From contig JAAVYW010000042.1 in NCBI GenBank assembly GCA_022791315.1, positions 98,736 to 162,735 of the forward strand: a stretch of 64,000 bases of DNA. The letters are read 5' to 3'. The position numbers and the translations under genes are program-made. The notes under the pieces were generated by a model. That model was not told where the DNA came from and did not search any database. It saw only the letters and a list, made by a program, of their open reading frames with translations. Every line of letters begins with the position of its first letter. Within the stretch, counting starts at the first letter, position 1. This stretch comes from Oscillospiraceae bacterium. GTDB lineage: Bacteria > Bacillota > Clostridia > Oscillospirales > Ruminococcaceae. Below, piece by piece: positions 25,047 through 34,825 of this stretch.

Positions 25047-25083
25047 AAGGCGGGGCCTTGGAAGGCCGCGCCTTTTCTTTTTG
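25047..25083 (+). terminator. Terminator after cdaR
   Basis: AAGGCGGGGCCTT (25047-25059) pairs with AAGGCCGCGCCTT (25062-25074) with one mismatch, then TTCTTTTT. Confidence 0.8.
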
Positions 25084-25106
25084 GCAGGGGAAAGGACGGA
25101 AAGCAG

Positions 25107-26696
25107 ATGGCAATTTATATCTCTGGTATCACCACCGGGTTGGATGAAGGGGCTGGGGCGGCCCGGCGGAAGGCGCTGCGGGCCCTGGGGCTGCGGGAGG
25201 GGGAAGCGCTCTCCTGCGCTGTACACAAGACCTCCATTGATGCCAGGAGGAAGCAGGTGAAGCTGGTACACACCGTGCGGGTGGAGATGGCAGGGGACGA
25301 AAAGGCTGTTGCGGCCCGCGCCAAGGGGGTGACGGCCCGAGTGGAGGAGGAACGGGAATTGGAATTCCCGGCTGGGCGGGAGGCAATGCTCCATAGGCCG
25401 GTAGTGGTGGGATTTGGGCCGGCGGGGATGTTTGCCGCCCTGCTGCTGGCCCGCGCGGGGCTGCAGCCCATGGTGCTGGAACGGGGAGATGCCCTGGAAG
25501 AGCGGGTGCAGGCGGTGGAGCGGTTTTGGAAGACAGGGGTGTTGGAGGCCCAGAGCAATGTGCAGTTTGGGGAGGGCGGCGCGGGCACTTTTTCCGACGG
25601 CAAGCTCACCACGCGCATCCACGACCCGGCCTGTTCCTTTGTGCTGCGGGAATTTGTGGGGCACGGGGCGCCGGAGGAAATCTTAGGAAAGGCCAAGCCC
25701 CATATCGGCACAGATAAGCTGCGGAATGTGGTGAAAGCTATCCGGGAGGAAATCCTTTCGTTTGGGGGAGAGATACGGTTCCGCTGCGAGCTGGAGGGGT
25801 TAGAGTTTAAAAATGGGAAGGTGGCAGGGGTTTCGGTGGCGGGAGATGTGCTGCCTGCCTCCGACGTGGTGCTGGCAATTGGGCACAGCGCCAGGGACAC
25901 CTTTGCTGCCCTGCACCGCCAGGGGGTGCCCTTTGTGCCCAAGCCCTTTTCCGTGGGGCTGCGGGTGGAGCACCGGCAGGAGGACATGAACCGGGCGCTT
26001 TACGGCAGCTTTGCCGGGCATCCCGCCCTGCCGCCGGCGGAGTACCAGCTCTCGTTCCGGCAGGGGGAGGACTGCTGCTACACCTTTTGCATGTGCCCCG
26101 GCGGGCTGGTAGTGCCCGCTGCCTCGGAGGCAGGGGCAGTGGTTGTGAACGGCATGAGCGAATTTGCCCGTGACCGGGAAAACGCCAACGCGGCAGTGGT
26201 GGTAAACGTGGGGGAAGGGGACTTTGGGCCCGGGCCGCTGGCGGGGATTGCCTATCAGCGCCGCCTGGAGCAGGCGGCCTTTGCCGCCGCTGGGGGAGGA
26301 TACCGCGCCCCTATTCCGCGGGTGGGGGAGTTTCTGGGCGGGGGAAACCGGCTGTGTGGCTTTGGGACGGTGGAGCCCTCCTATGCGCTGGGAGTGGAGG
26401 AACGGGATTTGGCCGCCCTTTTTTCCCCGCGGGTGGGGGAGTTCCTGCGGCAGGGGCTGCTGGCCTTTGACCGGAAGCTGGCCGGGTTTGCGGCGGCTGG
26501 GGCGGTGCTCACCGGGGTGGAGACCCGCACCTCTTCCCCGGTGCGGATTCCCAGGGGGGAGGATTTACAGAGCATTGGGATTGCGGGGCTCTACCCTTGT
26601 GGCGAGGGGGCCGGCTACGCCGGGGGTATCATGAGCGCGGCAGTGGATGGGGTGCGGGTGGCAGGCGCTATCATCGGGCGCTATGCAAAGCCCTGA
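25107..26696 (+). CDS. Uncharacterised FAD-dependent dehydrogenase (COG2509 type)
   Basis: A 529-residue protein. An N-terminal domain of about 90 residues (ISGITTGLDEGAGAARRKALRALGL, then IDARRKQVKLVHTVRVEM) precedes the FAD-binding fold VVVGFGPAGMFAALLLARAGLQPMVLERG. It then has NVQFGEGGAGTFSDGKLTTRI and the C-terminal IGIAGLYPCGEGAGYAGGIMSAAVDG. This architecture matches the widespread COG2509 family, whose substrate is unknown. Some relatives are linked to rRNA or cofactor biology, but nothing here decides. Confidence 0.8.
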   Translation: MAIYISGITTGLDEGAGAARRKALRALGLREGEALSCAVHKTSIDARRKQVKLVHTVRVEMAGDEKAVAARAKGVTARVEEERELEFPAGREAMLHRPVVVGFGPAGMFAALLLARAGLQPMVLERGDALEERVQAVERFWKTGVLEAQSNVQFGEGGAGTFSDGKLTTRIHDPACSFVLREFVGHGAPEEILGKAKPHIGTDKLRNVVKAIREEILSFGGEIRFRCELEGLEFKNGKVAGVSVAGDVLPASDVVLAIGHSARDTFAALHRQGVPFVPKPFSVGLRVEHRQEDMNRALYGSFAGHPALPPAEYQLSFRQGEDCCYTFCMCPGGLVVPAASEAGAVVVNGMSEFARDRENANAAVVVNVGEGDFGPGPLAGIAYQRRLEQAAFAAAGGGYRAPIPRVGEFLGGGNRLCGFGTVEPSYALGVEERDLAALFSPRVGEFLRQGLLAFDRKLAGFAAAGAVLTGVETRTSSPVRIPRGEDLQSIGIAGLYPCGEGAGYAGGIMSAAVDGVRVAGAIIGRYAKP

Positions 26697-26738
26697 TGTG
26701 GGGGAGCTTAGGGCGTGGAGGGTACGGTAACTCCGCAG

Positions 26739-26860
26739 GAAGAAGGAGGGCTGGGAATAAGCGGCCACCTCGCCCCAAAAGATGGAGCCAGCGGTGCCAC
26801 TGCGCGGAGCCAAGCTGGCGCTTGGCCTTTGTGTCCCGGAGGGGGGACATAAAAAATTTT
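26739..26860 (+). repeat. Dispersed structured element, copy C
   Basis: The 312-base gap 26697-27008 holds a copy with AGAAGGAGGG, AAGCGGCCACC, GCCCCAAAAGATGG, GCCAGCG, a hairpin GCCAAG-CTGGCG-CTTGGC (26809-26826) and TGTCCC-GGAGGG-GGGACA (26832-26849) in place of CCCCGAAGGGG, then an A-rich tail. The rest of the gap carries the pgm promoter. Confidence 0.6.
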
Positions 26861-26923
26861 GAGACAAACTTTGGTGTGAATTCACAAAGCGTGGAAAAAG
26901 TTCCATCTTTTTTTGTGGAATAA

Positions 26924-26952
26924 TTGCCATTTTCTAAAAAATAGAGTATAAT
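26924..26952 (+). promoter_or_regulatory. Promoter of the phosphohexomutase gene
   Basis: TTGCCA (26924-26929), 17-base spacer, TATAAT (26947-26952), in a locally AT-rich patch after the repeat element. Confidence 0.8.
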
Positions 26953-27008
26953 GGAACCCGAGAGGGACAGAGCTGTCCCCGAAAGCAGCAGAAAAGGTGG
27001 ATTTTAGT

Positions 27009-28733
27009 ATGAAAGAAATGCAGCTATATGAGTTATGGAAGGAAAAGGCCCGGGAGGATGAGGACCTGGTGCGGGAGCTGGCTGAAGTGGCCGGGGATGA
27101 GAACGGCATCTACGACCGGTTTTACCGGGAGCTGGAATTCGGGACGGCGGGGCTGCGGGGCGTGCTGGGCGCAGGCAGCAACCGGATGAATATCTACACC
27201 GTGCGCAAGACTACCCAGGGGATTGCCCAGTATCTGAAGGAGCGGTATGACGCCCCGTCGGTGGCAATTTCCTATGATTCCCGTATCAAATCCGACCTCT
27301 TTGCCAGGGAGGCGGCCCGGGTGTTGGCGGCCAACGGCGTGAAGGCCTACCTCACCCATGAGCTGATGCCTACCCCTATGCTCTCCTTTGCCGTGCGGGA
27401 CAACAGGTGCCAGGTGGGGATTATGATTACTGCAAGCCACAATCCCGCCAAATACAACGGCTACAAGGTGTACGGCCCGGACGGCTGCCAGATGACCTCG
27501 GAATCCGCCGACGCGGTGTATGACATCATGAGCACGCTGGATATTTTCTCAGATGTGAAGATTGCCGACTATGACAAGGCTGTGGCGGACGGCAGCATTG
27601 TGATTATCGGGGATGAAATCTATCCCCGATACCTGGATAAGGTGTACGAGCAGCGGGTGGATTTGCAGGCCTTTGAGGGCTGCGATGTGAAAGTGGTCTA
27701 CACCCCCCTCAACGGGACGGGCAACAAGCCGGTGCGGATGATTCTCGACCGGGTGGGGCTCAAAAATGTGACGATAGTGTCGGAACAGGAGCTGCCGGAC
27801 GGGAACTTTACCACCTGCCCCTATCCCAACCCCGAGATTCGGGAGGCACTACAGCTGGGGCTTGACCTATGCGAGAAGGTGCATCCTGACATCCTGCTGG
27901 CTACCGACCCCGATGCCGACCGGGTGGGCACCGCTGTCTATGACGGGGAGAAGTATGTGCTGCTCACCGGAAACGAGATGGGCGTGCTGCTGCTGGACTA
28001 CATTGCGGGCTGCAAGACCAAGCTGGGCACCATGCCAAAGAACCCCATTGCCGTGAAGAGCATTGTGACGACCAAGCTGGCCGACGCGGTGGCAAAGGAA
28101 TACGGCGTGGAGCTGGTGGAAGTGCTCACCGGGTTTAAGTACATCGGGGAGCAGATTTTGCACCTGGAGGAGAAGGGGGAGTGCCAGCGGTTCCTCTTTG
28201 GGTTTGAGGAGAGCTACGGTTATCTCTCGGGCACCTATGTGCGGGATAAAGACGCGGTGGTGGCCTCCATGCTCATCTGTGAGATGGTGGCCCACTACAA
28301 GAAGCAGGGGATTTCCCTGGCCCAGAAGATGGAGGAGCTCTATGGCAAGTACGGCCGTTACCTCAACTCCATTGACAACTTTGCCTTTGAGGGCGCGGCG
28401 GGGATGCAGAAGATGGATGAGATGATGGAGTCCCTGCGGGCAAACAGCCCCAAAGAGATTGCCGGGTGGAATGTGGAGCGCTTTGTGGACTACAAGCGCT
28501 CGGAGGGATATACCCTAGAAGCGGGGGAGAAAAAGCCCTTTGCCGTGACCCTGCCCACCTCCAATGTGCTGGAATACAATCTGGAAAACGGTTCCAGCCT
28601 GATTGTACGCCCCTCCGGCACTGAGCCCAAAATCAAGCTCTACTACACCGCCAAGGGCGCGGATTTGGAGGACGCCAAGGGTATCACCAAGCAACTGAGC
28701 CAGTCCGCCGCCAAGATGATGGGGCTGGCGTAG
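27009..28733 (+). CDS. pgm: Phosphoglucomutase/phosphomannomutase (alpha-D-phosphohexomutase)
   Basis: A 574-residue enzyme interconverting hexose 1- and 6-phosphates. It has ELEFGTAGLRGVLGAGSNRMN at the start, the phosphoserine loop TASHNPAKYNGYKVYG near 144, metal loop ATDPDADRVGTAVYD near 298, sugar-binding FGFEESYGYLSG near 397 and phosphate-binding IVRPSGTEPKIKLYY near 537. The length and motifs fit the PgcA-like group rather than GlmM (about 450). It starts at ATG 27009; GTG 26997 is less likely. Confidence 0.9.
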   Translation: MKEMQLYELWKEKAREDEDLVRELAEVAGDENGIYDRFYRELEFGTAGLRGVLGAGSNRMNIYTVRKTTQGIAQYLKERYDAPSVAISYDSRIKSDLFAREAARVLAANGVKAYLTHELMPTPMLSFAVRDNRCQVGIMITASHNPAKYNGYKVYGPDGCQMTSESADAVYDIMSTLDIFSDVKIADYDKAVADGSIVIIGDEIYPRYLDKVYEQRVDLQAFEGCDVKVVYTPLNGTGNKPVRMILDRVGLKNVTIVSEQELPDGNFTTCPYPNPEIREALQLGLDLCEKVHPDILLATDPDADRVGTAVYDGEKYVLLTGNEMGVLLLDYIAGCKTKLGTMPKNPIAVKSIVTTKLADAVAKEYGVELVEVLTGFKYIGEQILHLEEKGECQRFLFGFEESYGYLSGTYVRDKDAVVASMLICEMVAHYKKQGISLAQKMEELYGKYGRYLNSIDNFAFEGAAGMQKMDEMMESLRANSPKEIAGWNVERFVDYKRSEGYTLEAGEKKPFAVTLPTSNVLEYNLENGSSLIVRPSGTEPKIKLYYTAKGADLEDAKGITKQLSQSAAKMMGLA

Positions 28734-28751
28734 GGGCTTGGAGGTAGGGTT

Positions 28752-29195
28752 ATGCTCTCAATCTGTGGCGCAGATTGCTGCGTCGAATGCAGCCGCCGTG
28801 AGAAATGCGGCGGCTGCCGAGAGGCGGACGGCCATCCTTTCGGTGGGGTGTGCATCGCCGCGGAGAAGATAAAGCGGGACGGATTGGAAGGATTCCTACA
28901 GCTGAAGGAGACGCTGATTTTAGAGTTTAACAAGCTTGGGATAGAGGGCCTTGCAATCCATGACCTGCACTTATTAAACGGCTTTTTTGTAAATTTGGAA
29001 TACCCGCTGGCAAACGGGCAGAAAGTGAAGCTGCTGCAAGACAACAATGTCTATTTGGGAAACCAGATAGAACGGCCCGGCAGCGACAGGTGTTATGGGC
29101 TGGCTGCCGACGATGCCTATCTGCTGGTGTGCGAATATGGGTGCGGCGGCGAGAATCCGGAAATTATCCTGTATCAAAAACGGCAGAAGAGCTGA
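28752..29195 (+). CDS. DUF3795-like cysteine-rich protein
   Basis: A 147-residue protein with an N-terminal cysteine cluster (ICGADCCVECSRREKCGGCREADG, given in parts: ICGADCC, CSRREKC, GGC) probably binding a metal or Fe-S centre, as in DUF3795 proteins. The rest is a small mixed domain with YGLAADDAYLLVCEYGCGGENPEI. It follows the phosphohexomutase by 18 bases. Function unknown. Confidence 0.55.
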   Translation: MLSICGADCCVECSRREKCGGCREADGHPFGGVCIAAEKIKRDGLEGFLQLKETLILEFNKLGIEGLAIHDLHLLNGFFVNLEYPLANGQKVKLLQDNNVYLGNQIERPGSDRCYGLAADDAYLLVCEYGCGGENPEIILYQKRQKS

Positions 29196-29325
29196 GGCGC
29201 ATGATGACGGCGTATTACGCGGCGGGTTTGGAAATGACGCAACGGGGTTGAGCGGGAACCGGATGTTTTTTCTGGTTTATGTTTTGATTGTACCGAAAAA
29301 AACATCATAATTGGACAGAAAATAC

Positions 29326-29354
29326 TTGCATTTCGGCGGACAGTGTGTTATAGT
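29326..29354 (+). promoter_or_regulatory. Promoter of rpmE
   Basis: TTGCAT (29326-29331), 17-base spacer, TATAGT (29349-29354), 40 bases before the L31 start. Confidence 0.75.
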
Positions 29355-29394
29355 AATTCTGTTGTAAAGAACCAGACGAAAGAGGTGACTCCCC

Positions 29395-29607
29395 ATGAAG
29401 CCTGAAATCCATCCCAATTACGAGCCTACGACCATTCGTTGCGCTTGTGGTGCAATGATAGAGACCCGTTCCACCAAGAAGGATATCAATGTTGAAATTT
29501 GTTCTAAGTGCCATCCCTTCTTCACCGGCAAACAGAAGCTGGTGGATACCGGCGGACGTGTTGACCGCTTTAACAAGCGTTTCGGCGCACAGGCGCAGGC
29601 GAAATAG
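29395..29607 (+). CDS. rpmE: Ribosomal protein bL31 (zinc-binding form)
   Basis: A 70-residue large-subunit ribosomal protein. It retains the zinc ligands CAC and CSKC (the C+ type) and [34 protein letters not shown] precedes the start. It is flanked by its own promoter and terminator, so it is monocistronic. Confidence 0.95.
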   Translation: MKPEIHPNYEPTTIRCACGAMIETRSTKKDINVEICSKCHPFFTGKQKLVDTGGRVDRFNKRFGAQAQAK

Positions 29608-29631
29608 CTTTGGTTTTGTGCAAAGAACCCA

Positions 29632-29668
29632 TAAGGCGGTGCAGAATAGTTGCACCGCCTTATTCTGC
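29632..29668 (+). terminator. Terminator after rpmE
   Basis: TAAGGCGGTGCA (29632-29643) with its complement at 29651-29662, followed by a short T-containing tail. The next 160 bases to the yigZ start hold nothing recognisable. Confidence 0.75.
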
Positions 29669-29829
29669 TACATCTCATACTACTTCCGCAGTGACGGCTG
29701 GGGCCAAAGGCTCCGGCCTTGTGGTATATCTGCGATTCCAGGCTTTTCTGGGTTTGGGAACTAGGGACAAGCTGGTTTTTTAAAATGGACTTTTTGTGCC
29801 GCTTTGGTGGCCCTTGGGAGGGACAGGAG

Positions 29830-30465
29830 ATGGATTATCGCACGGTGCGGGAATTTGGCACGGATGAATTTATTGAGCGGCGCTCCCGCTTTATTGGATA
29901 TGCCACCCCTGTGGAAACGGAGGAGGAGGCGCTGGCCTTTGTGGCGGAGATAAAAGAGAAGCACAGGGATGCCAGCCACAATGTCTCGGCTTTTGTGCTG
30001 AAAAACGGCGTGAAGCGCTACAGCGACGACGGGGAACCCAAGGGCACTGCCGGAGTGCCGGTGCTGGAAGTGGTGGAGAAAGAGGGGCTGGTAAACGTGG
30101 CGGTGGTGGTGACCCGGTATTTCGGGGGCACGCTGCTGGGGGCCGGCGGCCTGGTGCGGGCCTATTCCCACGGGGCCAAGCTGGGGCTGGACGCGGCGGG
30201 ACTGGTTACGATGACGCCCTGCCGGGAGCTCTCGCTGGTTTTGGGCTACGAGCTCTACGGAAAAATCACGTATCTGCTGCCCCAGTTTCAGGTAAAGGTA
30301 TTGGACTCGGATTTCGGTGCGGCAGTGCGGTTGCGGCTGTTGATGCAGGAGAGCCTTTTCCCACGATTCGACGCGCAGCTGCGGGAAATGACAGCTGCCA
30401 CCGTGATTCCCCAGGTGGAGAGAGAGCTTTTTGCCCCTTTCGAGGATTTTTCACAGGAAATTTAA
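29830..30465 (+). CDS. yigZ: YigZ/IMPACT family protein
   Basis: A 211-residue protein of the UPF0029 family with ERRSRFIGYATPVETEEEALAF, HNVSAFVL, the signature RYSDDGEPKGTAGVPVLEVV and VVVTRYFGGTLLGAGGLVRAYS, then the DUF1949-like C-terminal domain. Relatives may act in translation regulation; the biochemical role is unclear. The frame extends to 29719, but homology and GGGAGGGA support ATG 29830. Confidence 0.88.
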   Translation: MDYRTVREFGTDEFIERRSRFIGYATPVETEEEALAFVAEIKEKHRDASHNVSAFVLKNGVKRYSDDGEPKGTAGVPVLEVVEKEGLVNVAVVVTRYFGGTLLGAGGLVRAYSHGAKLGLDAAGLVTMTPCRELSLVLGYELYGKITYLLPQFQVKVLDSDFGAAVRLRLLMQESLFPRFDAQLREMTAATVIPQVERELFAPFEDFSQEI

Positions 30466-30560
30466 AGAAAAAGGAGGATTTCTTTTCCTTTTATCGTATA
30501 CTATAAATGAGAGCTTCTAGCAGGCTCTTCTATAGGCAGCCAGGGAAGGGAGGCGGCGCT

Positions 30561-32321
30561 GTGATTCCCGATGAATTTGTGGAAGAAGTGAAGTACAAAA
30601 ACCCGATTGCCGATGTGGTGTCCGCCTATGTGCAGCTGCGGCGCAGGGGACGTACCAGCGTGGGGCTGTGCCCTTTTCACAGCGAAAAGAGCCCTTCTTT
30701 TACAGTGTATGAGGACTCCAACTCCTACTACTGCTTTGGCTGCGGGGCAGGCGGGGATGTGATTGGATTCATCCGCCAGATTGAAAACCTGAGCTATATC
30801 GAGGCGCTGAAGCTCTTGGCGGCCCGGGCGGGCATGGCCCTGCCTGAGGACGCAGGGGACGACGAGGGCGCTAAAAAACGCAGCCGGATTCTGGAGGCCA
30901 ACCGGGTTGCCGCCCGCTTTTTCTATGAGCAGTTGCTCACCCCTGCGGGGCGGGAGGCTCAGGCCTATTTGCAGCAGCGGGGGCTCTCAGCCAAGACCAT
31001 CAAGCAGTTTGGCATCGGGTTTGCGCCGGACAGCTGGGATATGCTGCGGAACCATTTGAAGGAAAAGGGTTACTCCTACGAGCTGATGGAGGAGGCTTCC
31101 CTGTTGACAAAGGGAAAAAATGGCTCCTTCTATGACAAGTTCCGAGGGCGGGTGATGTTTCCCATTATCGATTTGCGGGGGAGTGTCATTGGCTTTGGGG
31201 GGCGCATTTTGAAAGGGGACGGGGCAAAATATATGAACTCCGGGGACACGCCGGTGTTTAAAAAGAGCCGCCATCTCTTTGCGCTGAACTTGGCAAAGAA
31301 CAGCAAGGAGAAACGCCTGATTCTCTGCGAGGGGTATATGGATGTCATCAGCCTGCATCAGGCGGGTTTCGGCACAGCGGTGGCTACGCTGGGCACTGCC
31401 CTCACGGCGGAGCAGGCCAGGCTCATCTCCCAATATGCCCATGAAGTGGTTGTGTGCTATGACTCCGACGAGGCGGGGCAAAAGGCGGCCAAGCGGGCCA
31501 GCAGTATTTTTTCCCAGTTGGAGATTAAGGTGAAAATCCTCACCATCCCCGGAGCGAAGGACCCGGACGAATTTATCAAAAAATACGGAGATGTCCGCTT
31601 CAAGCTGCTGCTGGATGGGGCGCAGAATGCTACGGAATATGAGCTGGGGCGCATTTTGGAAAAATATGACCTCTCTGCCGCCGATGGCCGGGTGGGGGCG
31701 TTAAAGGAGGCTGTGAAGGCGTTGGCGGAAATCCCCTCCCGGGTGGAGCGGGATGTCTATGCTTCCAAGCTGGCCGGGGAATTGGACGCGTCGAAAGACG
31801 CCATCTTGCTGGCAATGGAGGATGAGAGGAAAAGGGCCTACCGCGCCAAGCAGAAGCGGGAACAGCAGGATTACTCTGTGGTGGGGTTTGACCGCAGGGA
31901 CACGGTGAATCCCCAGCGCAGCCAAAACATCACTGCCGCGCTGGCGGAGGAGGGCATTATCGCCCTGCTGCTGCGCAACCCGGACTACATTGACCTGGTG
32001 GAGCAGCAGCTGACGCCGGAGCACTTTATTACGGATTTTAACCGGCAGGTATACACGTTGATTCGGGAACGGCTGATGAACAGGATGATTGTGGACATTG
32101 GCGTACTCTCGGCAGAGCTGACGCCGGAACAGACTGGGAAGGTACAGCGGATGCTCATTGAGAGCGAGGCCCTTTCCCAGGGCAAGGGGCAGCTTTTGGA
32201 TTACATAAAGGTGCTGGGAGATGCGGAAAATAAGGTGGATGAGGGGGAAATCGGCCAGATGCAGGCGGATGACTTGCAGCGGCTGTTTGATGACATCCGA
32301 AAAAAACAGGGGAAGCGCTAG
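30561..32321 (+). CDS. dnaG: DNA primase
   Basis: A 586-residue primase that makes RNA primers for replication. It has the zinc-binding CHC2 domain at 1-95 (CPFHSEKSPSF, YYCFGCGAGGD), an RNA-polymerase core with LILCEGYMDVISLHQAG (TOPRIM) near 255 and CYDSDEAGQKAAKRA near 300, and a DnaB-binding C-terminal domain from about 430. The start is GTG 30561 preceded by GGGAGG at seven bases; the upstream ATG at 30507 lies in leader DNA. It is followed by sigA, as in the classical macromolecular synthesis operon without rpsU. Confidence 0.95.
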   Translation: MIPDEFVEEVKYKNPIADVVSAYVQLRRRGRTSVGLCPFHSEKSPSFTVYEDSNSYYCFGCGAGGDVIGFIRQIENLSYIEALKLLAARAGMALPEDAGDDEGAKKRSRILEANRVAARFFYEQLLTPAGREAQAYLQQRGLSAKTIKQFGIGFAPDSWDMLRNHLKEKGYSYELMEEASLLTKGKNGSFYDKFRGRVMFPIIDLRGSVIGFGGRILKGDGAKYMNSGDTPVFKKSRHLFALNLAKNSKEKRLILCEGYMDVISLHQAGFGTAVATLGTALTAEQARLISQYAHEVVVCYDSDEAGQKAAKRASSIFSQLEIKVKILTIPGAKDPDEFIKKYGDVRFKLLLDGAQNATEYELGRILEKYDLSAADGRVGALKEAVKALAEIPSRVERDVYASKLAGELDASKDAILLAMEDERKRAYRAKQKREQQDYSVVGFDRRDTVNPQRSQNITAALAEEGIIALLLRNPDYIDLVEQQLTPEHFITDFNRQVYTLIRERLMNRMIVDIGVLSAELTPEQTGKVQRMLIESEALSQGKGQLLDYIKVLGDAENKVDEGEIGQMQADDLQRLFDDIRKKQGKR

Positions 32322-32372
32322 GGTTTGGGCCCGGCGTATTCCAAGGCAAATAAAGTAGGGAGTGCTAAAAGC

Positions 32373-33458
32373 ATGGCAAACAGGCAGGACAAAAAACAAA
32401 TCGTCCGGGATTTGCTGGAAGTCGCTAAGATGAAAGGCAAAATTACCACCAAGGAAATCAATGAGGCGTTGGATGAGCTGGACTTTGATGTGGAGCATGT
32501 GGAAAAGCTCTACGACACCTTTGAGAGCCTGCACATTGAGGTGGTGGACGACGAGGATGTCAGGCTGGACGATTTTGACCTGGATTTGAGCGACAGCCGC
32601 AACATGGAGGCCAATCTCTCAGAGGGATTGAGTATTGACGACCCGGTAAAGGTCTATCTCAAGGAGATTGGGCGTGTGCCGCTGCTCTCCCCGGAGGAAG
32701 AGGTGGATTTAGCCACCCGCATGGCCCAGGGGGATTTGGCTGCGCGCAAAAAACTGAGTGAGGCCAACTTGCGCCTGGTGGTGAGTATCGCCAAGCGCTA
32801 TGTGGGACGGGGTATGCAGTTTTTGGACTTGATTCAGGAGGGGAATCTGGGGCTTATCAAGGCCGTGGAAAAATTTGACCACACCAAGGGGTTCAAGTTT
32901 TCCACCTATGCTACCTGGTGGATTCGGCAGGCCATTACCCGGGCCATTGCCGACCAGGCACTTACCATCCGCATCCCGGTTCACATGGTGGAGACTATCA
33001 ATAAGGTGAAAAAGGTGAGCAGCCAGCTGCTGCACAAAAACGGCCACGAGCCCAGCGCCGAGGAAATCGCCGCCGAGTTGGAGATGAACGAGGACAAGGT
33101 GCGGGAGATTATGCGGGTGGCCCAGGAGCCGGTGTCTTTGGAGACGCCTATCGGCGAGGAGGAAGACAGCCACCTGGGGGACTTTATCCCGGACGACGAT
33201 GCCCCTGCGCCGGCTGACGCCGCCTCCCACACCCTGCTCAAGGAGCAGCTGGGGGACGTGCTGGGCACCCTGACATCTCGAGAGGAAAAGGTGCTGAAAC
33301 TCCGCTTTGGATTGGAGGACGGCCGCTCCCGTACACTGGAGGAGGTGGGGAAGGAGTTCAATGTCACCCGAGAGCGCATCCGGCAGATTGAGGCCAAGGC
33401 GTTGAGAAAGCTGCGCCACCCCAGCCGCAGCAAGAAGCTGAAGGACTTCTTAGACTAG
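32373..33458 (+). CDS. sigA: Primary sigma factor
   Basis: A 361-residue sigma-70. It has region 1.1 ([20 protein letters not shown]), region 1.2 ([18 protein letters not shown]), region 2 with [18 protein letters not shown] and [13 protein letters not shown] for -10 recognition, region 3, and region 4 HTH with [23 protein letters not shown]. It starts at ATG 32373 after GGGAG. The promoters marked in this window fit the consensus this factor would read. Confidence 0.95.
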   Translation: MANRQDKKQIVRDLLEVAKMKGKITTKEINEALDELDFDVEHVEKLYDTFESLHIEVVDDEDVRLDDFDLDLSDSRNMEANLSEGLSIDDPVKVYLKEIGRVPLLSPEEEVDLATRMAQGDLAARKKLSEANLRLVVSIAKRYVGRGMQFLDLIQEGNLGLIKAVEKFDHTKGFKFSTYATWWIRQAITRAIADQALTIRIPVHMVETINKVKKVSSQLLHKNGHEPSAEEIAAELEMNEDKVREIMRVAQEPVSLETPIGEEEDSHLGDFIPDDDAPAPADAASHTLLKEQLGDVLGTLTSREEKVLKLRFGLEDGRSRTLEEVGKEFNVTRERIRQIEAKALRKLRHPSRSKKLKDFLD

Positions 33459-33516
33459 GGCTTGGGTTGGCAGAGAGTTTTTGAAATTGCCGTACTCCGT
33501 TTTTCTATGAGAAATA

Positions 33517-33538
33517 GCCTGCCTGGGTTTGGGCAGGC
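33517..33538 (+). terminator. Hairpin after sigA, weak terminator
   Basis: GCCTGCC-TGGGTTTG-GGCAGGC, 58 bases after the stop, without a clear T run. Confidence 0.35.
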
Positions 33539-33641
33539 CCGACAGAGGATATGTTCCATTGTGATATTTTGCACCATCTTCTCTTTTTACTTACCGGCGC
33601 TTTCACACGGGGACACTCCCAGTATTTGAGGAGAGAAGATT

Positions 33642-34037
33642 ATGTACATTACACTGGAATCTGATTATGCTGTGCGCATTGTGGACTGTTTGGCGGCGGA
33701 GCAGCGCCGCATGGACGCCAGAGAAATTGCTGGGAAGACGGATGTGACCCTGCGTTTTGCGCTGAAAATCCTGCGTAAGCTGGTGTCCGCCAAGATTGTC
33801 CGCTCTTATAAGGGAGCTACGGGTGGGTATGAGCTGGCGAAGAACCCCAAGGACATCACCCTGTTAGAGGTGATTGAGACGGTGGAGGGTACTTATGTCT
33901 TTAGCCGCTGCCTGCGGGATGACAACTGTTTGCGGGTGGGGCGCAACCACTGTAAATTTGGCCGCGCCTTTTCAGGTATCACCCAGGATGTCCGCAGCAG
34001 GCTGGGGAAAGTGAACTTTTCTGAGGACGGCAGATAA
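33642..34037 (+). CDS. Rrf2-family transcriptional regulator, probably Fe-S binding
   Basis: A 131-residue winged-helix regulator: LESDYAVRIVDCLA, recognition region VTLRFALKILRKLVSAKIVRSYKGATGGYELA, then a cysteine set CLRDDNCLRVGRNHC. IscR-type members ligate a cluster with three Cys; here the spacing is C-x5-C-x7-C, longer in the second gap than the usual x5. GAGGAGAG precedes the start. It is 21 bases ahead of an MBL-fold hydrolase, probably its operon partner. Confidence 0.82.
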   Translation: MYITLESDYAVRIVDCLAAEQRRMDAREIAGKTDVTLRFALKILRKLVSAKIVRSYKGATGGYELAKNPKDITLLEVIETVEGTYVFSRCLRDDNCLRVGRNHCKFGRAFSGITQDVRSRLGKVNFSEDGR

Positions 34038-34058
34038 GCTGCCAAGGGAGGGGATAGC

Positions 34059-34703
34059 ATGGCAGACGCTGTGCAGGTGCTGCGGATTCGCTGCGGGACA
34101 GGCAACTGTTTCCTCGTCTCCTGCGGCCGGGAGGCGGTCTTGGTGGACACCGGGACTGCGCCTTTCCGGGAGAAGGTGCTGGCTGCCTGCCGGGGAGTTT
34201 CCCTGCGGCTGATTTTGCTGACGCATGGGCACATTGACCATGTGCAGAACGCCGCCTTTCTGGCGCAGAAATTGGAGGTCCCCATTGCCATGCACCGGGA
34301 TGACCTGCCGCTGGTGGAGAATAATTTGGCCCAGCCCCTCTTTCCCCAGGGGATTTTCGGACGGGTGCTGCTGGCAGTTTCCCTACGCGCGATGCAGGGG
34401 ATAATTCCGTCTTTTTCTCCCACAGTGTTGCTGCGGGAAGGGGATGGGCTGGAGGAGTATGGGATTCCAGCCCGGGTGCTGGAACTGCCAGGGCACACAC
34501 TGGGTTCCATTGGTTTGGATGTGGAGGGAACCCACCTGCTGGTGGGGGACGCGCTGATGCACTGGGCTGTTCCCGGCTGCCCAGCCATTTATCATGACCG
34601 GGATAAGATGCGGGAAAGTGCCCGCCGGCTTGCTGGGCTGGGGGAGCGGCAGGTGCATTTTGGGCACGGGAATTCCTACCGCAACCGGGCTTGGATAAAA
34701 TAG
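34059..34703 (+). CDS. MBL-fold metallo-hydrolase
   Basis: A 214-residue metallo-beta-lactamase-fold enzyme with the metal motif THGHIDHVQNAAF near 52, LPGHTLGSIGL near 145, LLVGDALMHW and a final HFGHGN. Typical members hydrolyse thioesters (glyoxalase II-like) or other esters. It shares an operon with the Rrf2 regulator, so a redox or sulfur-related role is possible but unproven. Confidence 0.82.
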   Translation: MADAVQVLRIRCGTGNCFLVSCGREAVLVDTGTAPFREKVLAACRGVSLRLILLTHGHIDHVQNAAFLAQKLEVPIAMHRDDLPLVENNLAQPLFPQGIFGRVLLAVSLRAMQGIIPSFSPTVLLREGDGLEEYGIPARVLELPGHTLGSIGLDVEGTHLLVGDALMHWAVPGCPAIYHDRDKMRESARRLAGLGERQVHFGHGNSYRNRAWIK

Positions 34704-34825
34704 GGAAACTGTCAGTTGTTTTGGGGCCGCTGCAAAGGCAGCGGTTTTGGTTTTTCTACATAACCTCCTGTTTTTCTCATATAATAGGGCTGAGACAATA
34801 TTTCCGGGGAAATGGGGGGACTGGG

